A stretch of 64,000 nucleotides of DNA from Sphaerolaimus hirsutus. Lineage: Eukaryota > Nematoda > Chromadorea > Monhysterida > Sphaerolaimidae. The stretch spans positions 8,556,001 through 8,620,000 of the forward strand of contig OZ038456.1 in assembly GCA_964036195.1 (NCBI GenBank), in the 5' to 3' direction. Positions 21,352 to 44,317 of this stretch are shown one piece after another (the stretch's first letter is position 1; each line of letters starts with the position of its first letter). Under the pieces are notes generated by a model. That model saw only the letters and a list, made by a program, of their open reading frames with translations, was not told the origin of the DNA and did not search any database. A program made the translations under genes and the position numbers.

Positions 21352-22798
21352 CTGTATTTCCTCGAAATACCCCCAGGGGGTGTTTCGAGAGGGGGGGGTC
21401 ATTACACTACCGTGCAGAATAGTTGAGACTTCTCACACATAGAGAAACAGTAGGCTGGGGGTCCATTGCACTTTTTTTGCTTCCCAATTTCTTGTCCCTT
21501 GCCCAATTTTGATGCCGTTTGAGTATGTTGGGGTTTGATGCTGGGGCTACTACAAAAAATTTTGCTTGCTCAAATAATCCCCCAGGCCCAAGATAAGGGG
21601 GGTCTATAAAAAGATGGTCAATAAATATACAAAAAATGGGCAATCTAGATGAGTGTCTTTGAAGCTTAATAACTCAACCATTTCTGGGCTGATTTGAATC
21701 ATTCAACACTTTAAATGATCAGGACAACCTTCAGATTCGATTTTTGTGGTCGGTTTAGTGATGTCTAAATTCCGTATGTCAATTTGACCCAGTTTTTGAA
21801 CATGAAAAAATAATTTTTTTGAACATGCTATCATATACTTTAGACAACGAGGATTCATTTAAAACAAAAATGAGTTCAATATCTCTTTCCAATCAAAAGT
21901 TATGGCACTTCAAAGTTTTAAATGGTGTCTAAATATTTTATGCTTATTTTACTGGGGTTTGCAACATGAAAATTTTGTTATTGAACAGTCTATAACATAC
22001 TTTAGACAGAGAGAATTAATATGACAAAAACGTTTTTCAATATCTCTTTCCAATCAAAAGTTATAGCACTTACAAACTTCCATCTTCATTCCATCCAAAA
22101 TAATTGCACATTACTCATTCACAGTTGGGCCAACTTTTCTCCCTAATAGAGCAACGCCAAAACCTCAAATTTACACACCAAATAGCCCCAGGATGCCTAC
22201 CCCCATTTCTGAGTTGCTGGCAATGGATGCAAAACTGCAGCAAAAAATAAATAAATGCCACATTTCCATATATGCTTTGCCATATGCTGTTCATGCTTAG
22301 AATGTTTCTTGCTGCACACAGAGCTCAGTGATGCGGGCAAGCAGTTGCCATTGTGAAAATTTTGTTAAAAAATGAACATAGGAATTGGGTATAGACTTTA
22401 AAGTGAGATACTGGGTGGCTACAGCCCAAAACAAGAAAAGTCTCAACTATTCTAAAACATGAACAAACTGAGTTAATATGTTTGTACTCTAAGAATATAT
22501 GCAGATTTGAACTCGAGGGGCGGTCATCCCGGGCATGTGTAGTCAACCCCCCAGGGTACCCATGTATAGTATCCAAATGTTTTGCATATCAACCATTTCG
22601 AAATTCTGGCAACATTAATCAGGCAGCGCAAAAAGTCTCAACTATTCTGCACGGTAGTGCATTTCGCCAAAAAATTTCACGAAATTCATGGTAAATACCT
22701 AGGTATATACATCACGTAACTGCATACATCATGAATTTCCAGACGAGGGTATTTCGAGAGATGTTAATTCAAGAGGGGGGTAAATCGAGGAAATATGG
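21352..22798. mobile_element. CTGTATTTCC element split by a 1.25-kb element
   Basis: The outer ends are CTGTATTTCCTCGAAATACC and GAGGAAATATGG, each next to TA. Removing the inner element 21405-22659 leaves a small copy of the C-rich family. Confidence 0.7.
21405..22659. mobile_element. Tc1/mariner-like non-autonomous element, 26-bp inverted ends
   Basis: CACTACCGTGCAGAATAG and its complement CTATTCTGCACGGTAGTG mark the ends, and the match continues into TTGAGACTT. TA precedes the left end and CA (probably a mutated TA) follows the right. The longest frames inside are under 90 codons and show no DDE transposase motif, so it is non-autonomous. Confidence 0.7.
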
Positions 22799-22878
22799 TA
22801 TTCCTAACGCTCCCTTTGACATTTTTCAGAAACGAAAGCTAATTTTACTCACATTTATGCTTTCACTGAAGAAAAATA

Positions 22879-23306
22879 CCATATTTCTTCTAATAGAACG
22901 GCATACCTCCAATAGAAAGGCAGGTTTTGGCACATTTTTGCACTCACAGAAACAATAGAACGTCAGCCTCCAATTGAACGGCAGCCTCCAATTGAACGGC
23001 ACTTCCAATTGAACGACAGGTAGGAGTTACATTGGGAGTATTTCAAAACACAAAAATGAATGAAAAATGAATGGTGAGAAGATGCAAAGCATTCAAATAG
23101 GTGCTAAATCTCAAATTGATGCTATGATATTCAAATATTGCTAAGCTTTATTCAAAATAAAGCTATTTTCAACTGCGAAATCCGTGAAAATATTGGTGAA
23201 AAAAATAGAACGGCAGCCTCCAATAGAGCGGCACCTCTAATAGAATGGCAGGTAAAAAAGTTGACGATAAGAATAGAACGGCGCTCTTCTATTAGAAGAA
23301 ATACGG
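22879..23306. mobile_element. CCATATTTCTTCTAATAGAACGG element
   Basis: Left CCATATTTCTTCTAATAG, right CTATTAGAAGAAATACGG, TA on both sides. The array unit is AATAGAACGGCAGCCTCC. This is a third flavour of the CCGTAT-ended family; a diverged copy is at 56056-56342. Confidence 0.75.
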
Positions 23307-23318
23307 TACTCATATTTA

Positions 23319-23595
23319 CCGTATTTCCTCGAATAACCCCCCTCCTCGAAATACCCCCCTCGAAATACCCTCCCCCCCTCGAAATGGACACTATGAATTT
23401 GTGGTCCGGGAAATGCATAACAGACGTTCAAAACACTTACTGTGTTACGTTAGAACATCGTTTATACCATTTACATCCTTATATAAGGCTGTAAAAGCTT
23501 ATAAATGGTGGTTATTGTTGCATTTTTCACGTTTTTCTCTCAAAATTTTCACTCTGAAAAAATAAACCCCCGGGGGGTAATTCGAGGAAATACGG
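23319..23595. mobile_element. CCGTATTTCC element, short copy
   Basis: CCGTATTTCCTCGAATAACC to GGTAATTCGAGGAAATACGG, with TA at 23317-23318 and 23596-23597. It begins 12 bases after the end of the previous element. Confidence 0.8.
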
Positions 23596-23599
23596 TATG

Positions 23600-24390
23600 C
23601 TTTCTGAGGGAAAAGTATTTTACTCTCTTTTACTCATGAGTAAAAGTAGAGTCGGCGGAGATATCAGCCTACAAAAAGTCAGAGTTAGGATTCATTCTTG
23701 CACGGGGTGACTGAGTAACTCACATCCAGAACAAAAGCTGCGCGTGGCTTTGTTATTCACGTCACGTGCGCTGCGCTGCTTATTATCGCTGCGCGCATCG
23801 CACAAACAGAGGCCGCAATCTTCGGAAATACAACTTTCCCCACATTTCGCAACAATTTTCGCTTAAGGATTTTTACCGCTGCGTAAGAAAATTTGCACAC
23901 ATCATGGTTATTTTTTTTAGTGCAGTATCAAAACGACTAACATGCACTAGGATCACACAAATGCGCGCAAAACGGCATGAATAAACTAAATTATGTGACT
24001 AATTAATGATTTCAGCACATTCGGCGTACTTACATGGTATTTATACTCATTCAAATTTCAATACAGTTTATGCCGTTATTCGGCCAAACGCGAAAACGTC
24101 ATAAAAGTTTTTGTAGGGTGATACCTCCGTCGACTTTAATAATATTTACTGCACGCTTTTTGTATTTGAGGATGAGTAAAACAAAAATACTTTATGTTTA
24201 TGCATACCTACTTTGAAAAAGTTGAAAAATAACTCTGGCGCGGACGGCAGTCGCCTTCTCATAATATATTGTCAATTCAGTGGTTTGTAAATAATTCCGC
24301 TGCCAAAAACCAGTTCAAAGCGGAATTGTATTTTACAGCATGTGGTGCCCCATTCTGGTTGAAATGATCTTCCGTGTATTAATAATTTAC
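23600..24390. other. No gene recognised
   Basis: No exon with consistent splice phase was found. The stretch contains GC-rich islands (GTCACGTGCGCTGCGCTGC) of unknown meaning. Confidence 0.35.
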
Positions 24391-25023
24391 TATTTTTTTC
24401 CTCCACCCACGGAACCTGAAACTAATTCAAGTGTTACTTTTCAAAAAAAAACCCTAGTTTTATGAAATTGACACTAACCAAAATAGGTTATGAACGTTCT
24501 GCGAGTGTTAACAGCGGGTGTTAAAAAAGCATGGCCGGGAAAGGTAAAATACTCTCAATAGTTTGTAGTAAATTGACCAGATTGTGATAAATCTCGAAAA
24601 CAGCTGTAGAAAAAGGGTCAAAAATTGATGATTTTTCTTCAAACTCTTATGTGTAACATCAACTGTAAAATGTAATTTGAATTTGTCAATTGTCAACTTT
24701 CACAAAGCTCAGTAATAAAAAAAATTCTTTTTATTTTATTGCCATTTCACATGACACTTAACATTATACTTTACACTTTACATGGTGCGGGACTACCCCC
24801 AGTGGTGGTAAAGTCGCATTTAACAATTCACAACAACTTGAGAAGGCAGATTTTCGCGCAGTTGTTTCAAAGTGTGATAAATGTGTGCTTTAAAAGTGTG
24901 CTTTAAATTTTGAATGATATCAAAATTTAGCTGAACATTAACAACTAAATAGGAAAGGTTTCCACAAAATATGGCTGTGATCGCTTCACTGTTTCAAAAG
25001 TTATTGAAGCATACACCAATTGC

Positions 25024-25192
25024 CCCACACACGCTAGTTGACATCGACACCAAATGTCAACTGGCTCCGTTCCTAATTCAAAGATTGTATTTGAACGTCA
25101 TTCGTCCACTCTTCAGCAAGCTTTGAATCGGGATCGGACCCAGTTGACATTTGGTGTCGATGTCAACTAGCGTGAGTGGGCCCAACAATCGT
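25024..25192. mobile_element. CTAGTTGACATCG MITE
   Basis: CACACGCTAGTTGACATCG at the left, CGATGTCAACTAGCGTGAG at the right, both followed by CCAAATGTCAACTGG-type text. Confidence 0.8.
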
Positions 25193-25794
25193 GTTCTACG
25201 ACCACGTCGCTTTAGACCCATTACGCAAGCGCCCTCCAAATTCTTATGAGCAAGGTGGGTTAGTGGCGCGCACGCATGCATTCAGTTGCGGTGCTTCGAG
25301 AAGAAGAAAAAAACTGAAAAAACCAATGCCGATACCGATCCCAGTCCCAAAAAGTCGATCCATTTGGACCGTATCATGAGGTGGTGGTAAAGTGACAATT
25401 ACACGTTTGCTACAATAACTTGTGACTGAGTGGGGCTATCACAGCATTTTTTGGAGGGAACTTTTCCTTTTTAATTTTTAATGTTCACCTAAAGTTTGAC
25501 TTTCATCCGACTACACATAGTCAAGTTATTCAGAATCAAATGCGTTGATCTAAATTGCCGCACCCTGTATAACAATGAACACACGCACATGGTAATTTTC
25601 CCCCAATGCTAATTACTTAATTCTACGTTTGATAGTGAACTGTGAACAGCGCAAAAAAAACACTGAATTATATGCTTCCTGTTTGGGCGCCAGGTGAAAA
25701 TGAAACACAGTTGAGTGAAGCAAACGCACGGCATTAATTCAAAAAACATCTCTGTATTTTTGCCCATGCACAGTGTAGTAACACACTAATTTAC

Positions 25795-26045
25795 AATGAA
25801 ACCAAATGTCAACTGGTTCCCATACCAATTCAAAGCTTGCCAACGAGTATCACTATGCAATATTGTATACCTACACATTAATATTTAGTCCATATAGGTA
25901 CCTGCCTTGTATTTTATTTACAGCTTCATTTGCAACACGATTAGGTAAACACTTTTGCATTTGCAAATCGTTTGTCGGCCTATGAGCCAGCTTTGAATTG
26001 GGATGGGAACCAGTTGACATTTGGTGTCCTTGTCAACTAGTTTGT
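25795..26045. mobile_element. CTAGTTGACA-type MITE, counterpart of 8881-9540
   Basis: Arms ACCAAATGTCAACTGGTTCC and GGAACCAGTTGACATTTGG. It preserves the empty site of the element at 8950-9315. Confidence 0.7.
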
Positions 26046-26180
26046 GCGTAGCGCCTATAGGTTACTGGTTTTTACGTCTGAACAATTACGCTTACCTTCT
26101 CTAACCAATTTAAAAATTAAAAACAAAAACCTAAACAAGTTTGGCAAAATGTTTGAAGGTCAATGTCACTTTGGCCAACG

Positions 26181-26251
26181 TATAAATAGTGGCGCGGTTT
26201 TGGATCAACAATCATTCTGCAGTTTGCCTTCCCTGTTCTTCCTTCAAAAAG
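26181..26251 (+). promoter_or_regulatory. TATA box and 5' non-coding exon of collagen copy C
   Basis: TATAAATA at 26181-26188 after GGCCAACG, with the conserved donor AAAAAG|GTGAGTGAA after 26251. Confidence 0.75.
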
Positions 26252-26755
26252 GTGAGTGAATTTGTTCCATCGTCACAGTGCAATGAGACAACAGTTGACA
26301 TTGACAACATGTCAACGTTTGTCAACACACACCGCTTGACAGCAACTCCAAAGCTGATAACAAATTTGAGTTGACTAGAATGACTTTCTGACAGTCTGTG
26401 AAATACTTTTAATAAAAATCCATTATGGTAAACTAAAAATCCGAAATTATGGAAAACTGATTTATCAGTCATGCAAATTTCTGCTGTCAATTAGTGTGCA
26501 TGGGCTCAATAAGTATGATATTTTACCTAAATCTTCTTATTTACTGGATCATTTGCAACCTTCTTAGCTAATTTGCACATTTTAAAATTAAAATTTTTTT
26601 TATAGAAACCCCCCAGATTTTTCAGTGTTTCGTCTTGTGGTGGAATAAATTTTTTATTTACTCCACAAAGTTTTCGAATTCCACCCTTTCTGTGCCATTA
26701 CGTAACTCAAGCTGCAAAACCAACCCTGGAACAATCCCCACCCAAACAGCTCAGA

Positions 26756-27025
26756 GGGCGGTTCCAGACACTGTAAAGTGTCATATATGTGTATCAAAAT
26801 ATTGTTCTATCATACCCAATTCTGATGTTTTTGTATACAAATCTTGCGTGGTAGGATTTGTATACAAAACATAAGATTTGGATACAATACTATACAATTT
26901 GGATACACATGACACTTCAAAGGGTCATAACATTTGACACTTTACAGAATCTTCTAGTCAACACCTGACTTTTTACCAGGTCTTTTACACTTTACAGGGA
27001 CTTCTGTAGGGTCTGCAACTGGCAC
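26756..27025. mobile_element. Diverged CWG-target element in collagen C 5' region
   Basis: A degenerate left end GCGGTTCCAGACACTGTAAA and a right end GGGTCTGCAACTGGCAC followed by CAG at 27026-27028 enclose TGTATCCAAATC-type sequence. In copy B the corresponding text is continuous (CACCCAAG then ATGTCC), so this is an insertion directly before the upstream ATG. Confidence 0.65.
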
Positions 27026-27087
27026 CAGATGTCCAAAGCACCACTAACCCCAATCAACTTCCCTGCAGACATCCAACCCCCTCCACA

Positions 27088-28559
27088 ATGGGCAGCAGCC
27101 ACGAAGTGACCCGACTGGCGGCGTGCGTGTGCCTCGTGTCCAGCGTGGTCGCCCTCTCCGCCATGCTCACCTTCGTGCCCGTGCTGCACAACAAGGCCGC
27201 CGCCATCCGCGCAGAGTTGAGTGGTGATATGCAACAGTTTGAAAGTGATGCGCAGGTTCTCTGGGAGGATATGGTCGTGGTGAAGGCGAGGGAGGGCAGG
27301 CAGATGGGGCTGAACAGGCACAGGAGGCAGGCACAGCCCCAGTGCAGTCGGTTTTGTGGGAGGGGAGGGTTGGTGGAGCTGCAGAAATTGAAAGAAATTT
27401 CATACTACATTTTTGAAACCAAGAATACTGAACAAGAATTTGAAATGTATTATACTAATTCAGTGTGTCATTCACACCAATTTATGTTGCCTTCAGAATC
27501 ATTCAATTACATGTGGATTATTATCAGGTGGCACTGCCAGACAAAATGCCCTGTGTTAAAGAAAGTGCAAAAACTGATGAAATCTGCTCAAACACCTGTA
27601 AAGTGTAAAATCTTCTTTTATTATTCTACCAAACAATTAGCATTCATGGACTAAGACCCTTCATGGGAGAGCCACCCATTTGCCATGTTACATGCCAAGC
27701 CTCACCATCAGCCAAGTCAACAGTAATCTCAATCCCCACCCCACAGCGTGCGACGAGCAGAACCGGTGCCCACCCGGAGCAGCCGGTCTCCCCGGAGCAG
27801 CTGGAGACAGTGGAGAGCCGGGTGCCCCAGGTGAAAGAGGTCCCCCGGGTGAAGCGGGGGTCGCCTTCCCCCCCATGGAGATGCCTGATCTGGGCTGCAT
27901 TCAGTGCCCCCGTGGCCCCAGTGGCCCAGCCGGCAATGTGGGAACCCCCGGGGAGGCCGGCACCGGTGGCCAGCCAGCCAATGATGGCAATCCTGGCAAC
28001 CCTGGCAGGAAGGGATATCCTGGACAACCTGGGACACCCGGTGTAAATGGCCCCCCTGGGGAGGGTGGAGAGAAGGTTGGTAGTTTGTAGGTTTTTTGAA
28101 TATAAAACATGAGGGATTGCGGCCTTTAGCTATCTTTCAGTTCAGAATGTAGTAGATTTTATGTCAATAACCTTTCCCATCATGATTTACCCAAGTAAGT
28201 AGTCTCAGTGTTAGTAATTGTTACAATCTATTGACAAATGCTCCAATATTTGCACCTATTGCAAATAACCTCACTGCCCCAACCCCAAACCACAGGGAAC
28301 ACCTGGCCGTGATGGCACCAGGGGTGGAAAGGGCGAGGCCGGCCCCGACGGGACTCCGGGTGAAAGGGGGCAGGCAGGGCAGCCAGGACAAGCTGGCAAC
28401 CTGGGCAACCCTGGCTTCCCTGGCAATTTGGGTGGGCCGGGGGAGCAGGGAGAAGCAGGGCAGGACGGCAGCCAAGGGTTCCCTGGCCAGCGCGGCCCCC
28501 CTGGACCCCCGGGCGAGGATGGCAGCTACTGCGCCTGCCCCAGGAGGACCAATGCCTAA
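27088..28559 (+). CDS. Cuticle collagen copy C (intact)
   Basis: Secreted collagen of the nematode cuticle. Exons 27088-27355, 27747-28075 and 28296-28559 (TAA) join to 861 bases, 286 residues. Residues 8-32 form a hydrophobic anchor after [10 protein letters not shown]. Residues 77-80 are RHRR, a subtilisin-type processing site. [15 protein letters not shown] starts the first Gly-X-Y block, which is interrupted by [17 protein letters not shown]. The second block is in the last exon, ending [10 protein letters not shown]. The C run before ATGGAGATG has seven C, so the frame is open here, unlike copies A, B and D. The upstream Met used in A and B (here 27029) is out of frame because one base is missing in the leader, so the second Met at 27088 was chosen. 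A TATA box and 5' exon lie at 26181-26251. Confidence 0.9.
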
Positions 28560-28945
28560 GCTTGAACTATGCTTGTATAGGGGCATAATGAGCATTTGAG
28601 TTGTGATGGGTGATTCTTTTACACTCTTACAGTAAATGCCATGCCAGTAATTATGTATGAAGCTGTGATCAAAGTTGATAGTGTGAATTGTAAGAGGCTT
28701 CTTATTTCATCATATTATGGGTGCAAAAAAAATTGTTTAAAAATGAACCTTATGAAAAAATGTTTTGCATTAGTTAATTAACTTTAAGTTCTGACAGCAG
28801 TTTACTTGAGATATTTATACATTCTGAAATCAACATGAAACAAATATGAAGTATTCCCCACACATCATCTCAATTGCGTGTTGCTATTCTTGCGAAACAT
28901 TATTAGCGAAATTGTGAAACATTCATGCGGCGCGGGCAAATCATT

Positions 28946-29016
28946 TTCGAGAAAGTTCTAGATATTTTCCGATTCTGTCGAATATTCATTGGAATACGGT
29001 ATGCTCTAGAATATTC
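28946..29016 (+). promoter_or_regulatory. Distal heat-shock elements
   Basis: Alternating TTC/GAA pentamers bind heat-shock factor. 28946-28963 reads TTCGAGAAAGTTCTAGAT (four units in register). 28980-28987 is GAATATTC. 29004-29016 is CTCTAGAATATTC. Their position 0.85-0.9 kb before the Hsp90 start codon fits control of that gene. Confidence 0.75.
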
Positions 29017-29231
29017 CTTTAGCAATGTACATTTTCTGTTCGATGACTGTTTATCCCGCGGTAGCATTTGACAATAGTGTAATTTTAAAATACACAAGTG
29101 CGACGAAAGTGCCTCTATTTGATTAATTCTATTCTCTATTCCCTTCCATCACAATTCCCCTCCAAATATATCGCACCTTTCAACAATATTCATCATGGGT
29201 CAAACGCATTTGTACACGCCTACTCAAAACC

Positions 29232-29297
29232 TTCCAGAATGTTCCATTTTTGAAGGGGCGCACGGAACCTTCCTGACTCACTTCATTCTGAAATAAA
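29232..29297 (+). promoter_or_regulatory. Proximal heat-shock elements and TATA-like box
   Basis: 29232-29244 is a perfect three-unit element, TTCCAGAATGTTC. 29265-29272 is GAACCTTC. GAAATAAAAG at 29289-29298 is a plausible TATA-like box just downstream. This is a typical arrangement for a strongly inducible Hsp90 promoter. Confidence 0.75.
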
Positions 29298-29408
29298 AGT
29301 CCCGTGATTTTTGTGCGCGTTGTTATCTTTTAGTCGTGAACCGTTTTTGGCTGCGGATTTCGCGATTTTCTGCCCTGCGACACGCTGACGCCACTTTTCT
29401 GTGATTTT

Positions 29409-41356
<11,948 letters not shown>

Positions 41357-41441
41357 GGTTGAGCCTATTTGGATGAGGGGTTGCGCCCTGGATGGGCTGG
41401 TGGTGATCTGAGTGGGCCCTTCACTTGTGGTTGGATCTAGT

Positions 41442-41662
41442 TGACAACGACGCCGGATGTCAACTGGTTCCCGTCCAAGTTCTAAGCTTGTTCACGAGTA
41501 ACACTACGCATTTGTACATTGCGCGTACCGCTATAGTTTTTTCAACAATATACGCGTTAATTTTTATGACTCACACATACTTCAAAATCTTTTCATTTTG
41601 ATTTGGATGGGAAACCAGTTTGCGTTTGGTGTCGTTTGTCAACTAATGTGTGTAGGGCCATT
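41442..41662. mobile_element. CTAGTTGACA MITE after Hsp90
   Basis: Arms CTAGTTGACAACGACGCCGG and GTCGTTTGTCAACTAATGTG about 90 bases after the Hsp90 stop codon. It may be in the 3' UTR. Confidence 0.7.
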
Positions 41663-41958
41663 TATTTTCTGTCTAATTGTTTTTTCTTTAACTGACCCGT
41701 GAAGGGCTCTCTCCAATTTTCTCTGTGTCGACGTCCATTGATAATTCACGTGCGTGGAAAAAAATCGGGACTTTTAACGCCATTTTTTGTTTGGCTGAGC
41801 ACTTTTTGTCAGCCGTTGTTATGTCAAATCATAGGCGTAGCATTTTTGACGGTAATTTTGCTAGATTTAATTTGAACACGCTTTAGTCTCTTTGATCAGA
41901 AAGCAACTCGGGTGTAATTTTTTTCGTTTTTGTTTTTTAAGGCGATTTCGTGCATCAG

Positions 41959-42122
41959 TGGGCCCACACAGGCTAGTTGACATCGACACCAAATGTCAAC
42001 TGGTGCCGAACCCGATTCAAAGCTTGCCGACGAGCCGACGAATGACGTTCACACGCGAGCTTTGAAGTGGGAACGGAACCAGTTGGCATTTGGTGTCTAC
42101 GTCAACTAGCGTGTGTGGGGCC
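41959..42122. mobile_element. CTAGTTGACATCG MITE
   Basis: GGGCCCACACAGGCTAGTTG at the left and CAACTAGCGTGTGTGGGGCC at the right: palindromic, 164 bp. Confidence 0.8.
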
Positions 42123-42336
42123 ATCTCCGTGCATCATTCCACTGTGGCATGTGCATATGATGTTACTCGTTTCGGTTGTAGTGTGTCACAATGTTTGCTG
42201 GAAAATCGTCAACTCTTGTTAATTAATGTTTTATGGCTCAAATCTTATTTAGTGATCTGGACCTGTGCGTAAAGATGAATGAATTTCTGTTGTAGATTTG
42301 TCCATTTTTTTTCTGCGAGATCGGCGGCCGAACCTG

Positions 42337-42685
42337 GGGCACTCCCAGACCCTGTCAAATGTCATTCAAAGTGTCAAAAGTCATGGAAAATGCCCTGCGA
42401 AATGGCAACCGAGTCGTTATTTTGCAGGGCATTTTCCATGACTTCTGATATTTTGCATGATATTTGACATTTTACAGGGTCTGTGACAGACACCTGGGGG
42501 CAGTCCCAAGCCCTGTAAAGTGTAAAGTGTCAAATGTAAAGTCAAATGCGAAGTGTCAATCAAAACAAAAAAGAAAAGATTTTATTACTGAAATTTGCAT
42601 GACGATTGACAGTTTACTTTACATTTGACACTTTACTTTGCATTTGACACTTTACTTTACACTCTACAGGGCTTGGGATTGCCAC
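42337..42685. mobile_element. Two adjacent CWG-target elements sharing a CTG
   Basis: First element 42337-42493 (GGGCACTCCCAGACCC to GGGTCTGTGACAGACAC), second 42497-42685 (GGGGCAGTCCCAAGCCC to GGGCTTGGGATTGCCAC). CTG occurs at 42334-42336, 42494-42496 and 42686-42688, so the second element appears to have used the duplicated CTG of the first as its target. Confidence 0.8.
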
Positions 42686-42972
42686 CTGGTTGAAAACAAC
42701 TCAAAGCTACTCCATTTGAGCGCTTATTATCGAGAAAAGAAACAACCCCCGAGAATTCTCCATCTGGGGTTTTTGCAGTTCTGGAGGACCTAATTTGCCA
42801 TCGGCGTTGTTCACACAAACTCTAACGCACTTCAGTTGACGACGCCTTATTGCCGGCTCGTACGTGTCAACTGGCCCGTGTCAACTCACATTCTGACTTC
42901 GTGTGACTTTACTCTAAACTACTTTTACACTTGCGGAACTGGCCCCGGATGTGTTTGCGTGCGTCAATGGCC

Positions 42973-43170
42973 CCACACACTAGGTTTCACCGTGACTTTT
43001 GTGAAAACTGAAATGGCCACATAAGGACATTCAGCCTACTCTGTATGTTATACATGTTTTAGTTTTCAAACTCATTAATTTAAATTTAATCATTCAACCG
43101 TGTTCATTAATTTGCACTTAAAAGAATTCAGTTTTCACACGAAGTCACGGTGAAAACTAGTGTGTAGGCA
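42973..43170. mobile_element. CTAGTTTTCACCG MITE
   Basis: CACACTAGGTTTCACCGTGA at the left and TCACGGTGAAAACTAGTGTG at the right. A second copy is at 52160-52402. Confidence 0.75.
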
Positions 43171-44036
43171 CAATGTTGTAAGTAAATGCCGTATTTCCTC
43201 GAATAACCCCCGCCCCCCCCCCCCCCCCCGCGAAATACTCTAGCTCTGGGCCAGGGTTTGTTTTGGCTTTCTGTCTGAGCCTGGGTTCGTTCTGTTAGAT
43301 CGTGTTTTTTTTTGAATATGTCGAAAGTGATCTTGTGCATCCCTTTAACTGTAGGTAGGTGCGGAAAAACTAGACGAAATCGATAGTGGGTATGCCTACA
43401 ATTTTATGTAATTGCGGCCTTGACACTTACGTCAACTGGTCGTGTCGTCTCGGATTTCTCTTCACGTGTCGCAGAGCTCCAAATGCACACGTGGTGATGG
43501 TGTTAAAAAGCATTAGGTACGGCTAGTGCACGGGAACATGGCTGTGCGACACGTGAAACTGAAATCTGAGTAGACCAGAATTTCGGGAAAAACATTCATC
43601 ACTTGTACGCGACTCGCCTTTTTTCAAAATAGTTTTCGTTTTTGTTATATTGCGCACACAAGTGTCCTGCATAAAGACATAAATGATTTTGGGTGCATAC
43701 TTTGCGGTCCATCGAGTATACTGTAATTAATACCTGCTCCAAAAATTGATTGCCATTTATTTCCGTTGCCGAATGACATATTTAGATGCATAAGGCGCGA
43801 TTTTTACTCCGCTGACCGCATGCTATGCATTTTTCTGAAGGGAACAATCGATCATGACGTCATCCTTTATAAACACCTGCCCACACAAGTCCACACACAC
43901 ATTTTTTCTAAATGAAACGTTCCGTCATGACGCCATCATAAATATAATTAAACTTGTTCCAAAAATAACATGTAGTTTCAGGCATTAAACATGTGTTGGT
44001 TGTAGTTTGCTCTGCTACTTTTGTTTATAATGCCAA

Positions 44037-44205
44037 CACACACTAGTTTACGAGCATGAAATGCTCGACTATTTTGGTAAACTGCTTTGACAAAACAGTA
44101 TGAAACACTGCACAGAGTTGTACGGTGTTTCGTACTGCTTTGTCAAAACAGTTTACCAAAATGATCAAGCATTTCACGCTGGTAAACTAGTGCGTGTGCG
44201 CCCAA
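44037..44205. mobile_element. CTAGTTTACGAGC palindromic MITE
   Basis: ACACACTAGTTTACGAGCAT and GCTGGTAAACTAGTGCGTGT are the ends; GGTAAACTGCTTTGACAAAA repeats in complement. It shares the ACACTAGTT outer bases with two other MITE families in this window. Confidence 0.8.
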
Positions 44206-44317
44206 TATTGTTTTTTTTGTCAAATTGCGTACATAAGTCAAATTGTGTACATTGATCACTCTGAAAATCCACCACTAAACTCTCACCCCTCTCAAAATCA
44301 AACCCAAACACTTAAAA

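Larger units (their letters stand above)
24390..28830 (+). repeat. Third collagen duplication unit
   Basis: Direct copy, relative to 9541-13250, of the upstream region, TATA box, three coding exons and 3' flank. It is more diverged than copies A and B are from each other. Confidence 0.8.
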
